Assembly: GCF_025061645.1 (NCBI RefSeq)
Contig: NZ_JANYMP010000007.1
Span: forward strand, 106,383-170,382
Direction: 5' to 3'
DNA: 64,000 nucleotides
DNA from: Umezawaea endophytica
GTDB taxonomy: Bacteria; Actinomycetota; Actinomycetes; Mycobacteriales; Pseudonocardiaceae
This document shows, piece by piece, positions 1-7,450 of the stretch. Position 1 is the first letter of the stretch; every line of letters begins with the position of its first letter. The position numbers and the translations under genes were made by a program. The notes below the pieces were generated by a model that searched no databases, was not told the DNA's origin, and saw nothing but the letters and a program-made list of their open reading frames with translations.

Positions 1-215
1 CCCCCGGGGGGGGTCCGCGGGGCCCCCCCCCACGTCCATCTCCCGGCATCGTCACGGGCGCTGGCTGCTCAACGCGCGCGGCGGGGCCTGGGCAGGCCGT
101 CCTCCGGCCCTACCGGGCTACTTGGTGAACCCGGCCTCACTTACGTACCCCGAACAGATCACTTCACACCTGCCAGAGGGACAACTCCGTTCAACAGCGG
201 TGCCCACCAGACCGT
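1..215. other. Left edge, no gene seen
   Basis: This GC-rich stretch starts with homopolymeric C and G runs and contains no ORF with convincing codon structure. It lies downstream of the minus-strand envelope-stress operon, so it is probably the 3' untranslated region. No clear terminator hairpin was found. The first 40 bases are simple-sequence and could also be an assembly edge. Confidence 0.4.
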
Positions 216-785
216 TCAGAGGGTGCGAGCCCTGGTTCTGCTGGAGAATCTGAACTCGATGGTCACCGGCACGACGTCCAGGTCGAGTGCCTGGCGCAGG
301 CGCGGAAGGCCGACGGTGTCGATCCGGCGGCGGATGTCGGCCAGGTCGCCGTCTTGCTCGGCGCTGACGACCATCGCCAACGCGGGCGCCTCTCTTCGAC
401 CCGCCAGGGTCGCACGCACGGCGTGCACTCCCGGATAGGCCGTGACCTCGTCGACGAACGGGGCAACCGCGGTGCTCGTGGCCAGTTCCGTTCGGCCGAG
501 GGCCGGGTCCTGCTCGAAGCGCCAGGTGCGGGCCTTCGGCGCTCGAGCCAGTTGCGCGAGGATCCAGCGCAGGCACAGCAGTCCGAGCACGATCGCCACG
601 CAGGCGGTCACGACAAACGCCCAGGTGGGCGGCTCGATCAACTCCGGCGCGAGTGGTGCGTCGGCTACGAACACTGTCAGGTCGAAGTGCGTCGCCACCG
701 TGAACGCGCCTGCCGCGAGCAGCACAAAGCCGAGCACACCGAGCAGGACCCGGTTGAGCCGGGCGGGGCGGTTGAGGTTGGTCAC
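216..785 (-). CDS. AmaP-like membrane anchor of Asp23 cluster
   Basis: This 189-residue membrane protein is the last gene of the Asp23 operon. It has two predicted transmembrane helices (about residues 12-30 and 53-72). They are followed by a soluble C-terminal domain (about 85-189) that resembles the alkaline-shock anchor proteins holding Asp23-family proteins at the membrane. The GTG start at 785 overlaps the stop of the upstream DUF6286-type gene in a GTGA, so translation is probably coupled. The AmaP-like name rests on topology and neighbourhood, not on a catalytic motif. The role is inferred to be envelope stress tolerance. Confidence 0.75.
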   Translation of the reverse strand: MTNLNRPARLNRVLLGVLGFVLLAAGAFTVATHFDLTVFVADAPLAPELIEPPTWAFVVTACVAIVLGLLCLRWILAQLARAPKARTWRFEQDPALGRTELATSTAVAPFVDEVTAYPGVHAVRATLAGRREAPALAMVVSAEQDGDLADIRRRIDTVGLPRLRQALDLDVVPVTIEFRFSSRTRARTL

Positions 786-1318
786 GGGTCGCTCCTGGCG
801 GCTTTGATCTTGACCTTGAGTTCAGGACGGGCCTCGGGCGCAATCTGGTCGAGCCGCTGGTCGAGCGACACGCGCACGGCGTCGGCGAGCCCATCAGTCG
901 TGGTCCGGTCGGTGCGCACGACCGCAGCGACCTTGCGCCGCCCCAACGACAGGGTGGCCGCGTTGACACCGTCCACATCGGAGGCCGCGGTCCGCAGCGT
1001 GCTGCGGTAACTCCGCCGAGAGGCACCGGAATCGAACGTGGTCTCCTCGTCTCGCAACGGCACTACTGTGGGTCTGCCGGGCAGGACCGAGGCCAGCAGC
1101 AGGACCAAGCCGACCACAGCGGCCGTCCCGCCCGCGACCAGCGGTACGAGGTCTGCCCACCGGGTGCTGTGCAGCGCGTCGGCCGCAGCGCGATAGGTGA
1201 TCAGCGGGGTCTCCCCCAGGATCGTCTGGATCGCGACCGTGGCGACGAGCGCACACACCACGAGCAGGACAGCAGCGGTGAGGACAGCGGGAGCGCTGCG
1301 ACGGGGACGACGTTTCAC
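782..1318 (-). CDS. DUF6286-type membrane protein, Asp23 operon
   Basis: A 178-residue protein with a basic N-terminus and two hydrophobic helices (about residues 11-33 and 57-78). A soluble region follows that resembles the C-terminal domain of its AmaP-like neighbour. This architecture is typical of DUF6286 proteins found next to Asp23 genes in actinomycetes. The GTG start at 1318 overlaps the stop of the upstream Asp23 gene by four bases (GTGA), and its own stop overlaps the next gene in the same way. It probably acts with the AmaP-like protein as a membrane platform for Asp23 proteins. No enzymatic motif is visible. Confidence 0.75.
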   Translation of the reverse strand: MKRRPRRSAPAVLTAAVLLVVCALVATVAIQTILGETPLITYRAAADALHSTRWADLVPLVAGGTAAVVGLVLLLASVLPGRPTVVPLRDEETTFDSGASRRSYRSTLRTAASDVDGVNAATLSLGRRKVAAVVRTDRTTTDGLADAVRVSLDQRLDQIAPEARPELKVKIKAARSDP

Positions 1319-1701
1319 TGAACCCTCCTGGTGTTGGAGGTGACGCTGGACAGCTCGGTAACCGTGATGTCCACCCGCGCCACCTTGATCCCGGTGAGTT
1401 CCTCGACTCTTTGCACCACATGGGCTCGCGCGGCTTCGGTGGTGTTGGCGACCGACGCGGGGTAGGTCACGGACAGCCGGACGACCAGCGACGCGATGCC
1501 GCCACTGACCGACGCGGTGACCTTGGCGGCCTGATCGGCACCATCACGACCGACCGCGACCCCGAGCATCCGGGTGACTGATCCACCAACACCGTCGACC
1601 TCGCCGAGCGCGGTGGCGGCAATCCGCTCGACGGTGCGATCGGAGATCGTGAGCTTGCCTGGACCGGCGTCCTGCTCCACCGGTTTCGTAGCCATGGTCA
1701 T
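1315..1701 (-). CDS. Asp23/Gls24 envelope stress protein (second copy)
   Basis: A 128-residue Asp23-family protein. The conserved core starts with a 'GKLTISDRTVERIAATAL' type segment. It continues through a beta-rich region and the ending 'VQRVEELTGIKVARVDITV', the pattern by which the family is recognised. Asp23 proteins are abundant cytosolic proteins tethered to the membrane that protect the cell envelope under alkaline or antibiotic stress. The ATG at 1701 was chosen because the family domain starts a few residues in and AGGGG lies upstream; the in-frame region before it has no family similarity. It shares the operon with a larger paralog at 3117-3599. Confidence 0.9.
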   Translation of the reverse strand: MTMATKPVEQDAGPGKLTISDRTVERIAATALGEVDGVGGSVTRMLGVAVGRDGADQAAKVTASVSGGIASLVVRLSVTYPASVANTTEAARAHVVQRVEELTGIKVARVDITVTELSSVTSNTRRVQ

Positions 1702-1706
1702 GGCGT

Positions 1707-1883
1707 TCAGCCCCTGTCGCGACCGGCGAGCTGCGACAGGTCGAGCTTGCCTTCGAGCACACGGCCGACAACCAGCCCGACCGCCCCGAACAGCAGCACG
1801 ACCAGAAACGCGCCAAACCCGCCGAAGGCCGCCGCCGCGCCGAGGACGATGCCGGTCAGCAGACCGACTTGGGTGGGGGTCAT
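1707..1883 (-). CDS. Small DUF2273-like membrane protein
   Basis: A 58-residue protein whose first 40 residues form one or two glycine/alanine-rich hydrophobic helices, followed by a short charged tail (EGKLDLSQLAGRDRG). Tiny DUF2273-type membrane proteins of this shape are standard members of Asp23 clusters. It has a clear AGGAG ribosome binding site before ATG 1883 and stops five bases before the ATG of the following Asp23 gene. Third codon positions are almost all G or C, supporting real coding. The assignment is by size, topology and context. Confidence 0.8.
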   Translation of the reverse strand: MTPTQVGLLTGIVLGAAAAFGGFGAFLVVLLFGAVGLVVGRVLEGKLDLSQLAGRDRG

Positions 1884-1962
1884 GAGTTTCTCCTAGCTGG
1901 GCCGATCGGTCCGCTGCGGACGCGAGCGGGTGGTTCAACGGGTGGTGGAGGTTTGGTTAAGA

Positions 1963-3120
1963 TCATCGATGCGGACATGCACGGGGTCTGTCGACCTTGC
2001 TGGCACCGGTAGGCGCGGATCGCACGGCGCCGACGAGCACCGGCGGCACGACGTGACCGTCGTTGGCAGGAACGGATCGCTCAAGGTCACTGATGCCGAC
2101 AGACACGGGTCCGACGACCTCGCCGGACCGCTCGACGTCACGGATGCCAGCGAGCACGAGGTGCACGACCTCACCAACGTCAGCAGGCACGCACCGCACA
2201 ACCTCATCGCTGGCGACAAACACGAGCCGGACCACATCCCCGCGGTGGGCAGGTATGGGAAGGCCAACTGTCCCTGGAGCGGCCCGAACATCGGCACTGA
2301 CCTTGGCGCAGGAGGCCGAGTGAGGGCCAGTGACCTCGGCGGCGGAGGTCGAGTACGTGCCAGCGACCCTGGCGCCGGGGTAAAAGTAGCTACTGGCGGT
2401 CTCGGCACCAGTAGCCAAGTGCCTGCCGGTGATCTCAGCACCGAAGGCCGAGTGACGGCCAGTGGCCTCGGCGCCGAAGGCTGGATATCTGGCGGTGACC
2501 TCGGTGGTGATCACGTCCGGCCAGCCCCCGGCGGTCAGGAGACCGGGCCAACCCTCAGCAATCCCCCAACCAGGCCGACCGTTGTCAGTCCGACAACCAA
2601 GCCGAGCACCTGCGATCCCGCGACCTGGCCAACCCTCAGCAACTACGCGATCGAGCCGCCCCTCGACACCCCTGCGACCCAACCTGCCGAGCAGCCCCGC
2701 GCCGTCCGGCCGCCCCACAGCCCCCCGGCGACCGGACCAACCCCCAGCAACCCCGCGACCAGACCGCCCCTCGACACCCTCGCGACCCAACCCGCCGAGC
2801 AGACCCGCGCCGTCCAGCCGAGCCTCGGCCACCCAGCGAACGGGCCAAGCCCCAGCAACTCCGCGACCCAGCCCGCCCGACGGACCCGCACCGTCCGGCC
2901 AACCCCCGGCTACCCGGCGACCGAGCCAACCCTCAAGGCCTCCGCGACCCGGCCCACCGGGCAAACCCGCACTACCTGGGCAACCCACGGCCGCCCGGCG
3001 ACCCAGCCGACCCCCAGAGCCACCGCACCCCGACCCGCCACCGGACAAACCCGCACCACCCGACCGCCCCCTCACCGCGGCGGCAAACCGACCGGCGTCG
3101 GACCGGACAACGCCGGTCAC
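1963..3120 (-). CDS. Repeat-rich protein coupled to Asp23 gene, function unknown
   Basis: A 385-residue ORF that starts with GTG at 3120, overlapping the stop of the large Asp23 gene (GTGA), and ends 79 bases before the DUF2273-like gene. The coupling and shared strand favour real translation. The product is repetitive: a Gly/Arg/Trp-rich half with repeats of about 36 residues (approximately residues 50-180), then 11-residue repeats of the type 'ATGRHSAFGAE', then roughly 12-residue units rich in V, D and L. No known domain is recognised. Caution: several frames on both strands are open here, and in the Gly/Arg half the third codon position is not the most GC-rich one. It could therefore be a drifting or non-coding repeat tract. 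Confidence 0.5.
   Translation of the reverse strand: MTGVVRSDAGRFAAAVRGRSGGAGLSGGGSGCGGSGGRLGRRAAVGCPGSAGLPGGPGRGGLEGWLGRRVAGGWPDGAGPSGGLGRGVAGAWPVRWVAEARLDGAGLLGGLGREGVEGRSGRGVAGGWSGRRGAVGRPDGAGLLGRLGRRGVEGRLDRVVAEGWPGRGIAGARLGCRTDNGRPGWGIAEGWPGLLTAGGWPDVITTEVTARYPAFGAEATGRHSAFGAEITGRHLATGAETASSYFYPGARVAGTYSTSAAEVTGPHSASCAKVSADVRAAPGTVGLPIPAHRGDVVRLVFVASDEVVRCVPADVGEVVHLVLAGIRDVERSGEVVGPVSVGISDLERSVPANDGHVVPPVLVGAVRSAPTGASKVDRPRACPHR
2305..2502. repeat. Six tandem 33-bp imperfect repeats
   Basis: Six consecutive 33-base units (starting 2305, 2338, 2371, 2404, 2437 and 2470) share the pattern GGCGC-GAAGGC-GAGT-, then GCCAGTGACCTC, with many substitutions. The period is a multiple of three, so the repeat gives 11-residue units on either strand. 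Longer-period repeats of about 108 bases lie next to it, roughly 2640-2960. The array probably grew by slippage or unequal exchange inside the repeat-rich ORF of the Asp23 operon. Confidence 0.75.
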
Positions 3121-3599
3121 AGCACGCGGCCGGTGTCGGGGGTGTCGGTGGTGTCGTCTTCGCTGGGGATGTGGACGTCGGTCACGTTGATGTTGACCTC
3201 GACGACCTCCAAGCCGGTCATCCGTTCGACCGAGGTGATCACGTTGCGGCGTACCGCGTTGGCCAGGTCGGCGATGGAGACGCCGTACTCGACGAGGATC
3301 TGGACGTCGACCGCTGCCTGCTTTTCGCCGACCTCGACCGACACGCCCTGGCCCGCGCTGGAGGACGCGCCGGGGATGCGCTCGCGGATCGCGCTGAACG
3401 CTCGGGCGGCGCCGCCGCCGAGGGCGTGCACGCCGGAAATCTCCCGTGTCGCCAAGCCCGCGATCTTCTGCACCACGACGTCCGCGATGCTGGTCGAGCC
3501 GTAGGTGGAAGCCTGCGCCTCGCCGTTGGTCTTCGCGATCTCACGGCCCGCGGCGGGACGGGCGGGGGCGGTGGGAGCGGTAGGGGTCGTGTTCGTCAT
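3117..3599 (-). CDS. Asp23/Gls24 envelope stress protein (first copy)
   Basis: A 160-residue Asp23-family protein with a Thr/Ala/Pro-rich N-terminal tail of about 30 residues. The core follows: 'TSIADVVVQKIAGLATREISGV' type start, central beta region, and 'RMTGLEVVEVNINVTDV' near the end. It has a strong AGGAG ribosome binding site before ATG 3599. It is the first gene of the minus-strand operon running to 216, so the intergenic region up to 3740 probably carries the promoter. Its stop overlaps the GTG of the repeat-rich ORF. Members of this family are membrane-associated through AmaP-like partners, which this operon also encodes. Confidence 0.92.
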   Translation of the reverse strand: MTNTTPTAPTAPARPAAGREIAKTNGEAQASTYGSTSIADVVVQKIAGLATREISGVHALGGGAARAFSAIRERIPGASSSAGQGVSVEVGEKQAAVDVQILVEYGVSIADLANAVRRNVITSVERMTGLEVVEVNINVTDVHIPSEDDTTDTPDTGRVL

Positions 3600-3740
3600 G
3601 ACTTCTCCTGTGGCTGCGTGTCCTGGTGGTGGAATTTGTTCCACATCGACTAGGACACGGCAGGGTGGGGAATCGTCACGACCCGATCGTGTGTGTCTCC
3701 CGTCTCCCCCGTTCGGCTTACCCCACGGGACGCACGACGG

Positions 3741-4145
3741 TCAGGCGGTCGGCTCGGGGATCTCCGCCCACACGGTCTTGCGGTCGGTGTAGCGGTCGAC
3801 GCCCCAGGCCGCGCCCATCGACTTGATCAGCACCAGCCCGCGGCCGCGGAATTCGCCCAGCGTGGACGTCCCAGGCTTGGGCAGGACGTCCGGCGCGGCG
3901 TCGTCAACCTCGATGCGCACGATCCCGTCCGAGTCGTCGTGCCCCAGTCGGATCACCCGCGGAGCCTGTGCGTGCTCGAACGCGTTCGCGGCGAGTTCGG
4001 TGGCGATCAGCTCGGTGTCGGCCACGAGGTCGGGGTCCAGGTCGGCCAGCACGGTCCTGATCCACGCCCGCACCTGCGACAGCGGTGGCGTCTCGTGGTC
4101 GTCGAGACGGAACTCGTGCTGCGGGCGGGTGGTCGGCGTGGTCAC
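3741..4145 (-). CDS. RsbW-like anti-sigma factor / histidine-kinase-fold ATPase
   Basis: A 134-residue protein of the HATPase_c_2 type used by anti-sigma serine kinases. The N box is visible as 'ELIATELAANAFEHA', followed by 'VRIEVDDAAPDV' (the D-x-G region, here degenerate) and 'GRGLVLIKSMGAAWGV' near the C-terminus. In RsbW-type switches such proteins bind and inhibit a sigma factor and phosphorylate a STAS-domain antagonist. A STAS protein is encoded divergently 178 bases away, making a plausible partner pair. The GTG start at 4145 is preceded by GAGGAG. No cognate sigma factor gene is adjacent. Confidence 0.85.
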   Translation of the reverse strand: MTTPTTRPQHEFRLDDHETPPLSQVRAWIRTVLADLDPDLVADTELIATELAANAFEHAQAPRVIRLGHDDSDGIVRIEVDDAAPDVLPKPGTSTLGEFRGRGLVLIKSMGAAWGVDRYTDRKTVWAEIPEPTA

Positions 4146-4323
4146 CTGACTCCTCGACTGGTGCTGCCGCGGTCGGTTCGAGGACGGCGGCGATCATCTG
4201 GTGGTGGCTACCCCGGCGGATGGCCCATCACACGTCAGACTGTAGAGCCGACCGGGCCCACACTGCCACGCCCGCACCGGGCGCGCACCCCTAGACTGGG
4301 TCGACCACGAGACGAGGGATCCG

Positions 4324-4719
4324 ATGCCACGCAACTCCGCGCAGGACGCCGGTTCCGACGCCGGGCAGGGCACTCCCCTGCGCGTCGCGACCGAGCAGCA
4401 CGCTTCCGCGCTGGTCGTGCGCGTGATCGGCGAGATCGACATGAACACGGCCCCGGCGTTCGGCGAGCACATGGCCGCCGCGTTCGCCGCCGCGTCGAGT
4501 GCCCGCCCCGCCGTCGTGGTCGACTTCAGCGAGGTCGACTTCCTCGCCTCGGTGGGCCTGTCCGTGCTCGTGGCGCACCACCAGCTCGGCCTCGCGAACG
4601 GGACCCCGTTGCTGCTGGTCGTGTCGTCGCGCGCCGTGCTGCGCTCGATCACGTCGGCCCAGCTCGACCAGCTCTTCACCCTGCACACGACGGTCGAGTC
4701 CGCCCTCGGGGCGCTCTAG
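4324..4719 (+). CDS. STAS-domain anti-sigma factor antagonist
   Basis: A 131-residue protein whose residues 20-130 form a STAS domain. The strand 'ALVVRVIGEIDMNTAP' and the motif 'VVVDFSEVDFLASVGLSVLV' carry the conserved serine region that is phosphorylated in SpoIIAA/RsbV proteins. Unphosphorylated antagonists release a sigma factor by binding the kinase anti-sigma factor, here presumably the divergent gene at 3741-4145. The ATG at 4324 is preceded by a GAGGGAT ribosome binding site. The gene ends tail to tail with the acetyltransferase gene, the two stops overlapping by four bases. Confidence 0.88.
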   Translation: MPRNSAQDAGSDAGQGTPLRVATEQHASALVVRVIGEIDMNTAPAFGEHMAAAFAAASSARPAVVVDFSEVDFLASVGLSVLVAHHQLGLANGTPLLLVVSSRAVLRSITSAQLDQLFTLHTTVESALGAL

Positions 4720-5249
4720 GGGCGTTCGACCCGGTAGACGACGTGGTGGCGGTCGTCGACGGGGTTGTCCGGCTCCAGCTCCCCCTCGGCGACCCGCGTA
4801 AGTCCGGCCTTCTCCAGCGCCCTCCAGGACGCCCGGTTCGCCGCGGCCACCGGCACCACCACGTCGGGCGCGGCCGGGTAGTCCGCCCAGGTGGCCGCGA
4901 TGACGGCGCCGATGATCCGCGGGCCCAGCCCTCGCCCGCAGCGGTCGGGGTCGCCGACCAGGTAGTCGATGCTCACGGACTCCCGGTCCACGGCGAGGGT
5001 CGGCGCCAGTTCCTCCAGGTACTCGGGGTAGTCGCCGTACCGGCTGCGCTGCACGAGCCCGACGGGCGTGCCGTCCTCGAACACCAGCAGGTCCTCCGAC
5101 GGCTCCTTGCGCCTGGCCACGGGCCCGAAGTCGCGTTCGACGGCCTCCGGGGACGTCTCGTGGTTCCACCAGCGCGCCACGTGCGGCTGGAGCAGCCACT
5201 GCCGCAGCAGCGGGAAGTCGTCCTCGGTCAGCCTGCGCCACGTGATCAC
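4716..5249 (-). CDS. GNAT acetyltransferase, AAC(6')-like
   Basis: A 177-residue GNAT-fold protein. The opening 'ITWRRLTEDDFPLLRQWLLQPHVARWW' and the later 'SIDYLVGDPDRCGRGLGPRIIGAVI', with the acetyl-CoA-binding R/Q-x-x-G-x-G/A loop, match the group that includes aminoglycoside 6'-N-acetyltransferases. The true substrate cannot be read from sequence; many chromosomal members do not confer resistance. The GTG start at 5249 overlaps the stop of the CGNR-type gene (GTGA), so the two form an operon. Upstream in-frame residues are Pro-rich read-through of the neighbouring gene and were excluded. Confidence 0.85.
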   Translation of the reverse strand: MITWRRLTEDDFPLLRQWLLQPHVARWWNHETSPEAVERDFGPVARRKEPSEDLLVFEDGTPVGLVQRSRYGDYPEYLEELAPTLAVDRESVSIDYLVGDPDRCGRGLGPRIIGAVIAATWADYPAAPDVVVPVAAANRASWRALEKAGLTRVAEGELEPDNPVDDRHHVVYRVERP

Positions 5250-5770
5250 GGGGACACCTCCTGGCGCCGTCGACGGCGGTAGTAGCGGGCTTGGCGGTCG
5301 CGGTGGCCGCACGAGGGGTTGCACCACCGCCTGCGCGGGTGGTCGCGGACGAAGAACATGGAGCAGCCGGGTGCCGTGCAGCGCCGCAGCGCGTCCGGGC
5401 CGACCAGCAGTTCGATCGCGCAGGCGGCGATCCGAGCGAGCACCGCGGCGCCACCGGTCGCGGAGTCGCGGTGCCGCGCCACGGGCCCATCAGCGGACCA
5501 GTCCAGCTCCAGCCGCGTCGGCGTGGTGAAACCGTTGACGACCTCGACGTCCACCCGGTCCGGTGTGGCGCCCTCCACGGCCGCGGTGAACAGCCGGTGC
5601 GTGCTGTCGCGCAGCGCCCGAGCCCGAGCCGCGTCCACGGCGGGCTGTCCGACCTGCGCGAACCACTCGTCGACCCACGCGCGGGTGCGGAGGAAGTCCT
5701 CGCCGTCGCCGTAGAGCGTGTTCGCCAGCTCCACCGCGAGCGGCTCGGTGCCGAGGATCGGGAACTCCAT
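5246..5770 (-). CDS. ABATE/CGNR zinc-finger domain regulator
   Basis: A 174-residue protein with an N-terminal ABATE-type region ('FPILGTEPLAVELANTLY') and a C-terminal zinc finger. The finger has four cysteines: C-T-A-P-G-C, then 'RRRWCNPSCG'. The name-giving CGNR is CGHR here. These actinobacterial proteins are thought to be transcriptional regulators, often of stress or small-molecule responses. ATG 5770 was chosen because the family starts at the 'FPILG' strand; a TTG nine codons upstream is the only alternative. It is the first gene of a two-gene unit with the GNAT acetyltransferase. Confidence 0.85.
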   Translation of the reverse strand: MEFPILGTEPLAVELANTLYGDGEDFLRTRAWVDEWFAQVGQPAVDAARARALRDSTHRLFTAAVEGATPDRVDVEVVNGFTTPTRLELDWSADGPVARHRDSATGGAAVLARIAACAIELLVGPDALRRCTAPGCSMFFVRDHPRRRWCNPSCGHRDRQARYYRRRRRQEVSP

Positions 5771-5862
5771 GATGCTGACGGTAACTCGATGCTCCAACCG
5801 TCAGCCACCGAGTTTTTCGGCGTGCCGGGGTGGACACTGTGCGACGGACGAGAGGAGCGCAC

Positions 5863-6462
5863 GTGGCGATCGTTTCCCGCGGTTTCCGCGGCCGGGCGCG
5901 TGACGAGGACGTGGCGCTGCCGCCGGGCCAGTACCTCACCGAGGACTTCCCGGTGCTGTCGGCGGGGCCGACCCCGCGGGTCCCCACCGACCGGTGGGAG
6001 TTCACGGTCACCACCGAGGTCGGCGTGAAGCACACGTGGCAGTGGCAGGACCTGCTGGAACTGCCCCACGAGAAGCCCAAGGTCGACCTGCACTGCGTCA
6101 CCAAGTGGTCGAAGCTCGGCACCTCGTGGCAGGGCGTGTCGCTGGACGTGCTGCTGGAGGACGTGGAGACGGCCGCCGACTACGCGCTCGTGCACTCCTA
6201 CGGCGGGTACACCACGAACCTGCCGCTGGAGGACCTGCTCGACGGCCAGGCGTGGATCGTCCACCGCTACGACGGCGAGGACCTCACCCCGGAGCACGGC
6301 GGCCCGGCCCGGCTGCTGGTGCCGCACCTGTACCTGTGGAAGTCGGCGAAGTGGGTGCGCGGCATCAAGCTGCTGCTGGAGGACGAGCCGGGCTTCTGGG
6401 AGACCATCGGCTACCACGAGTACGGCGACCCGTGGCGCGAGCAGCGCTACCAGGGCGACTAG
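5863..6462 (+). CDS. Sulfite-oxidase-type molybdopterin oxidoreductase
   Basis: A 199-residue protein of the sulfite oxidase / YedY superfamily. The molybdenum-ligating cysteine is Cys78 in 'KVDLHCVTKWSKLGT'. The segments 'SYGGYTTNLPLEDL', 'EHGGPARLLVPHLYLWKSAKWVRGI' and the C-terminal 'WETIGYHEYGDPW' are typical of small cytoplasmic members. There is no twin-arginine signal, so it acts in the cytoplasm. GTG 5863 is preceded by AGAGGAG. Three bases after its stop begins a ferredoxin-reductase-type flavoprotein, very likely its electron partner. The substrate is unknown. Confidence 0.9.
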   Translation: MAIVSRGFRGRARDEDVALPPGQYLTEDFPVLSAGPTPRVPTDRWEFTVTTEVGVKHTWQWQDLLELPHEKPKVDLHCVTKWSKLGTSWQGVSLDVLLEDVETAADYALVHSYGGYTTNLPLEDLLDGQAWIVHRYDGEDLTPEHGGPARLLVPHLYLWKSAKWVRGIKLLLEDEPGFWETIGYHEYGDPWREQRYQGD

Positions 6463-6465
6463 CCC

Positions 6466-7185
6466 GTGGTGCGCAGGCTGAACTGGCACGTCGCCGAGGT
6501 CGTCGACGTGCGCGACGAGACCGCCGCCGCCCGCACGCTGGTGCTCGACGTGCCGGACTGGCCCGGCCACCTGCCGGGCCAGCACGTGGACGTGCGCCTC
6601 ACCGCCGAGGACGGCTACAGCACCCAGCGCAGCTACTCCCTCGCCGCGCCCGCCGACGGTTCACGGCTGGAGCTGACCGTGCAGCGGGTGGACGACGGCG
6701 AGGTCTCCCCGTACCTCACCCAGGTGTTGGAGCCGGGCGACCAGCTCGAACTCCGCGGCCCCGTCGGCGGCTGGTTCGTGTGGCGCCCGACGGACACGGC
6801 GCCGGTGCTGCTGGTGGCGGGCGGGTCCGGCATCGTGCCGCTGATGGCGATGATCCGCGCCAGGACCACGCCCGTGCCGTTCCGGCTGCTGTACTCGGTG
6901 CGGACCCCGGAGGACCGCTACTACGCGGCCGACCTGCGCCGTCCCGTGCCCGGCCTGGACGTCACGTACGCCTACACCCGCACCGCGCCTCCGGACTGGC
7001 CCCGTCCACCCGCGCGACTCGGCAAGGCCGACTTCGCCACCGCGGGCTGGCCCGCCGACTTCGCCCCGGACTGCTTCGTGTGCGGCCCGACGGGTTTCGT
7101 GGAGATGGCGGCCGACGCACTGCAAGCACTCGGCCACGACCCCGGCAAGATCAAAACCGAACGCTTCGGCCCCAGCGGAGGCTGA
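6466..7185 (+). CDS. FAD/NAD(P)-binding oxidoreductase, ferredoxin reductase type
   Basis: A 239-residue flavoprotein of the ferredoxin-NADP reductase family. The FAD-binding motif is 'RSYSLAAP' (about residue 52), the nicotinamide-binding loop is 'VAGGSGIVPLMAMI' (about 119-132), and 'CFVCGPTGFVEMAADAL' lies near the C-terminus. No 2Fe-2S cysteine cluster is present. It follows the molybdopterin enzyme by three bases and precedes a zinc-ribbon protein by one base. This is a three-gene arrangement often seen in actinomycetes. It probably passes electrons between NAD(P)H and the molybdoenzyme. Confidence 0.9.
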   Translation: MVRRLNWHVAEVVDVRDETAAARTLVLDVPDWPGHLPGQHVDVRLTAEDGYSTQRSYSLAAPADGSRLELTVQRVDDGEVSPYLTQVLEPGDQLELRGPVGGWFVWRPTDTAPVLLVAGGSGIVPLMAMIRARTTPVPFRLLYSVRTPEDRYYAADLRRPVPGLDVTYAYTRTAPPDWPRPPARLGKADFATAGWPADFAPDCFVCGPTGFVEMAADALQALGHDPGKIKTERFGPSGG

Positions 7186-7186
7186 C

Positions 7187-7450
7187 ATGACCACCCACTT
7201 GGACGGCAACGCGCTGGCAGGCCCGCTGCGGGAGCTGTTCGCCGTCGACATCACCACGGCCACCGCGCAGTGCTCCGGCTGCGGCCGCGGCGGCACCGTC
7301 GCCACCCTGCACGTCTACGCGAGCGCTCCGGGCCTCGTCGCCCGCTGCCCCGGCTGCGAGGACGTCGTGCTGCGCGTGGTCCGCACCCCGGACTCGGCGT
7401 GGCTCGACCTGCGCGGCACGGTCAGCCTGCGGATCCCGTTGGCGGAGTGA
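7187..7450 (+). CDS. DUF6510 zinc-ribbon protein
   Basis: An 87-residue protein with two CxxC pairs ('CSGCGRGG' and 'CPGCED') about 30 residues apart, forming a predicted zinc ribbon. A hydrophobic C-terminal strand pair follows. It matches the DUF6510 family, usually encoded right after a molybdopterin oxidoreductase and its flavin reductase, as here. The biochemical role is unknown; an accessory or regulatory role for the redox pair is inferred from context. Its last 29 bases overlap the convergent TIR-protein gene. Confidence 0.85.
   Translation: MTTHLDGNALAGPLRELFAVDITTATAQCSGCGRGGTVATLHVYASAPGLVARCPGCEDVVLRVVRTPDSAWLDLRGTVSLRIPLAE

Noticed and set aside
1930-3504. 524-residue plus-strand ORF with Thr/Pro-rich repeats
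   Set aside because: It overlaps the Asp23 gene antisense over its last 390 bases and lies against an operon on the other strand that has a coupled GTGA start. Its open length comes from low complexity and high GC.
4291-6585. 764-residue minus-strand ORF
   Set aside because: It spans several well-supported genes in other frames and has no family features; it is a high-GC shadow.
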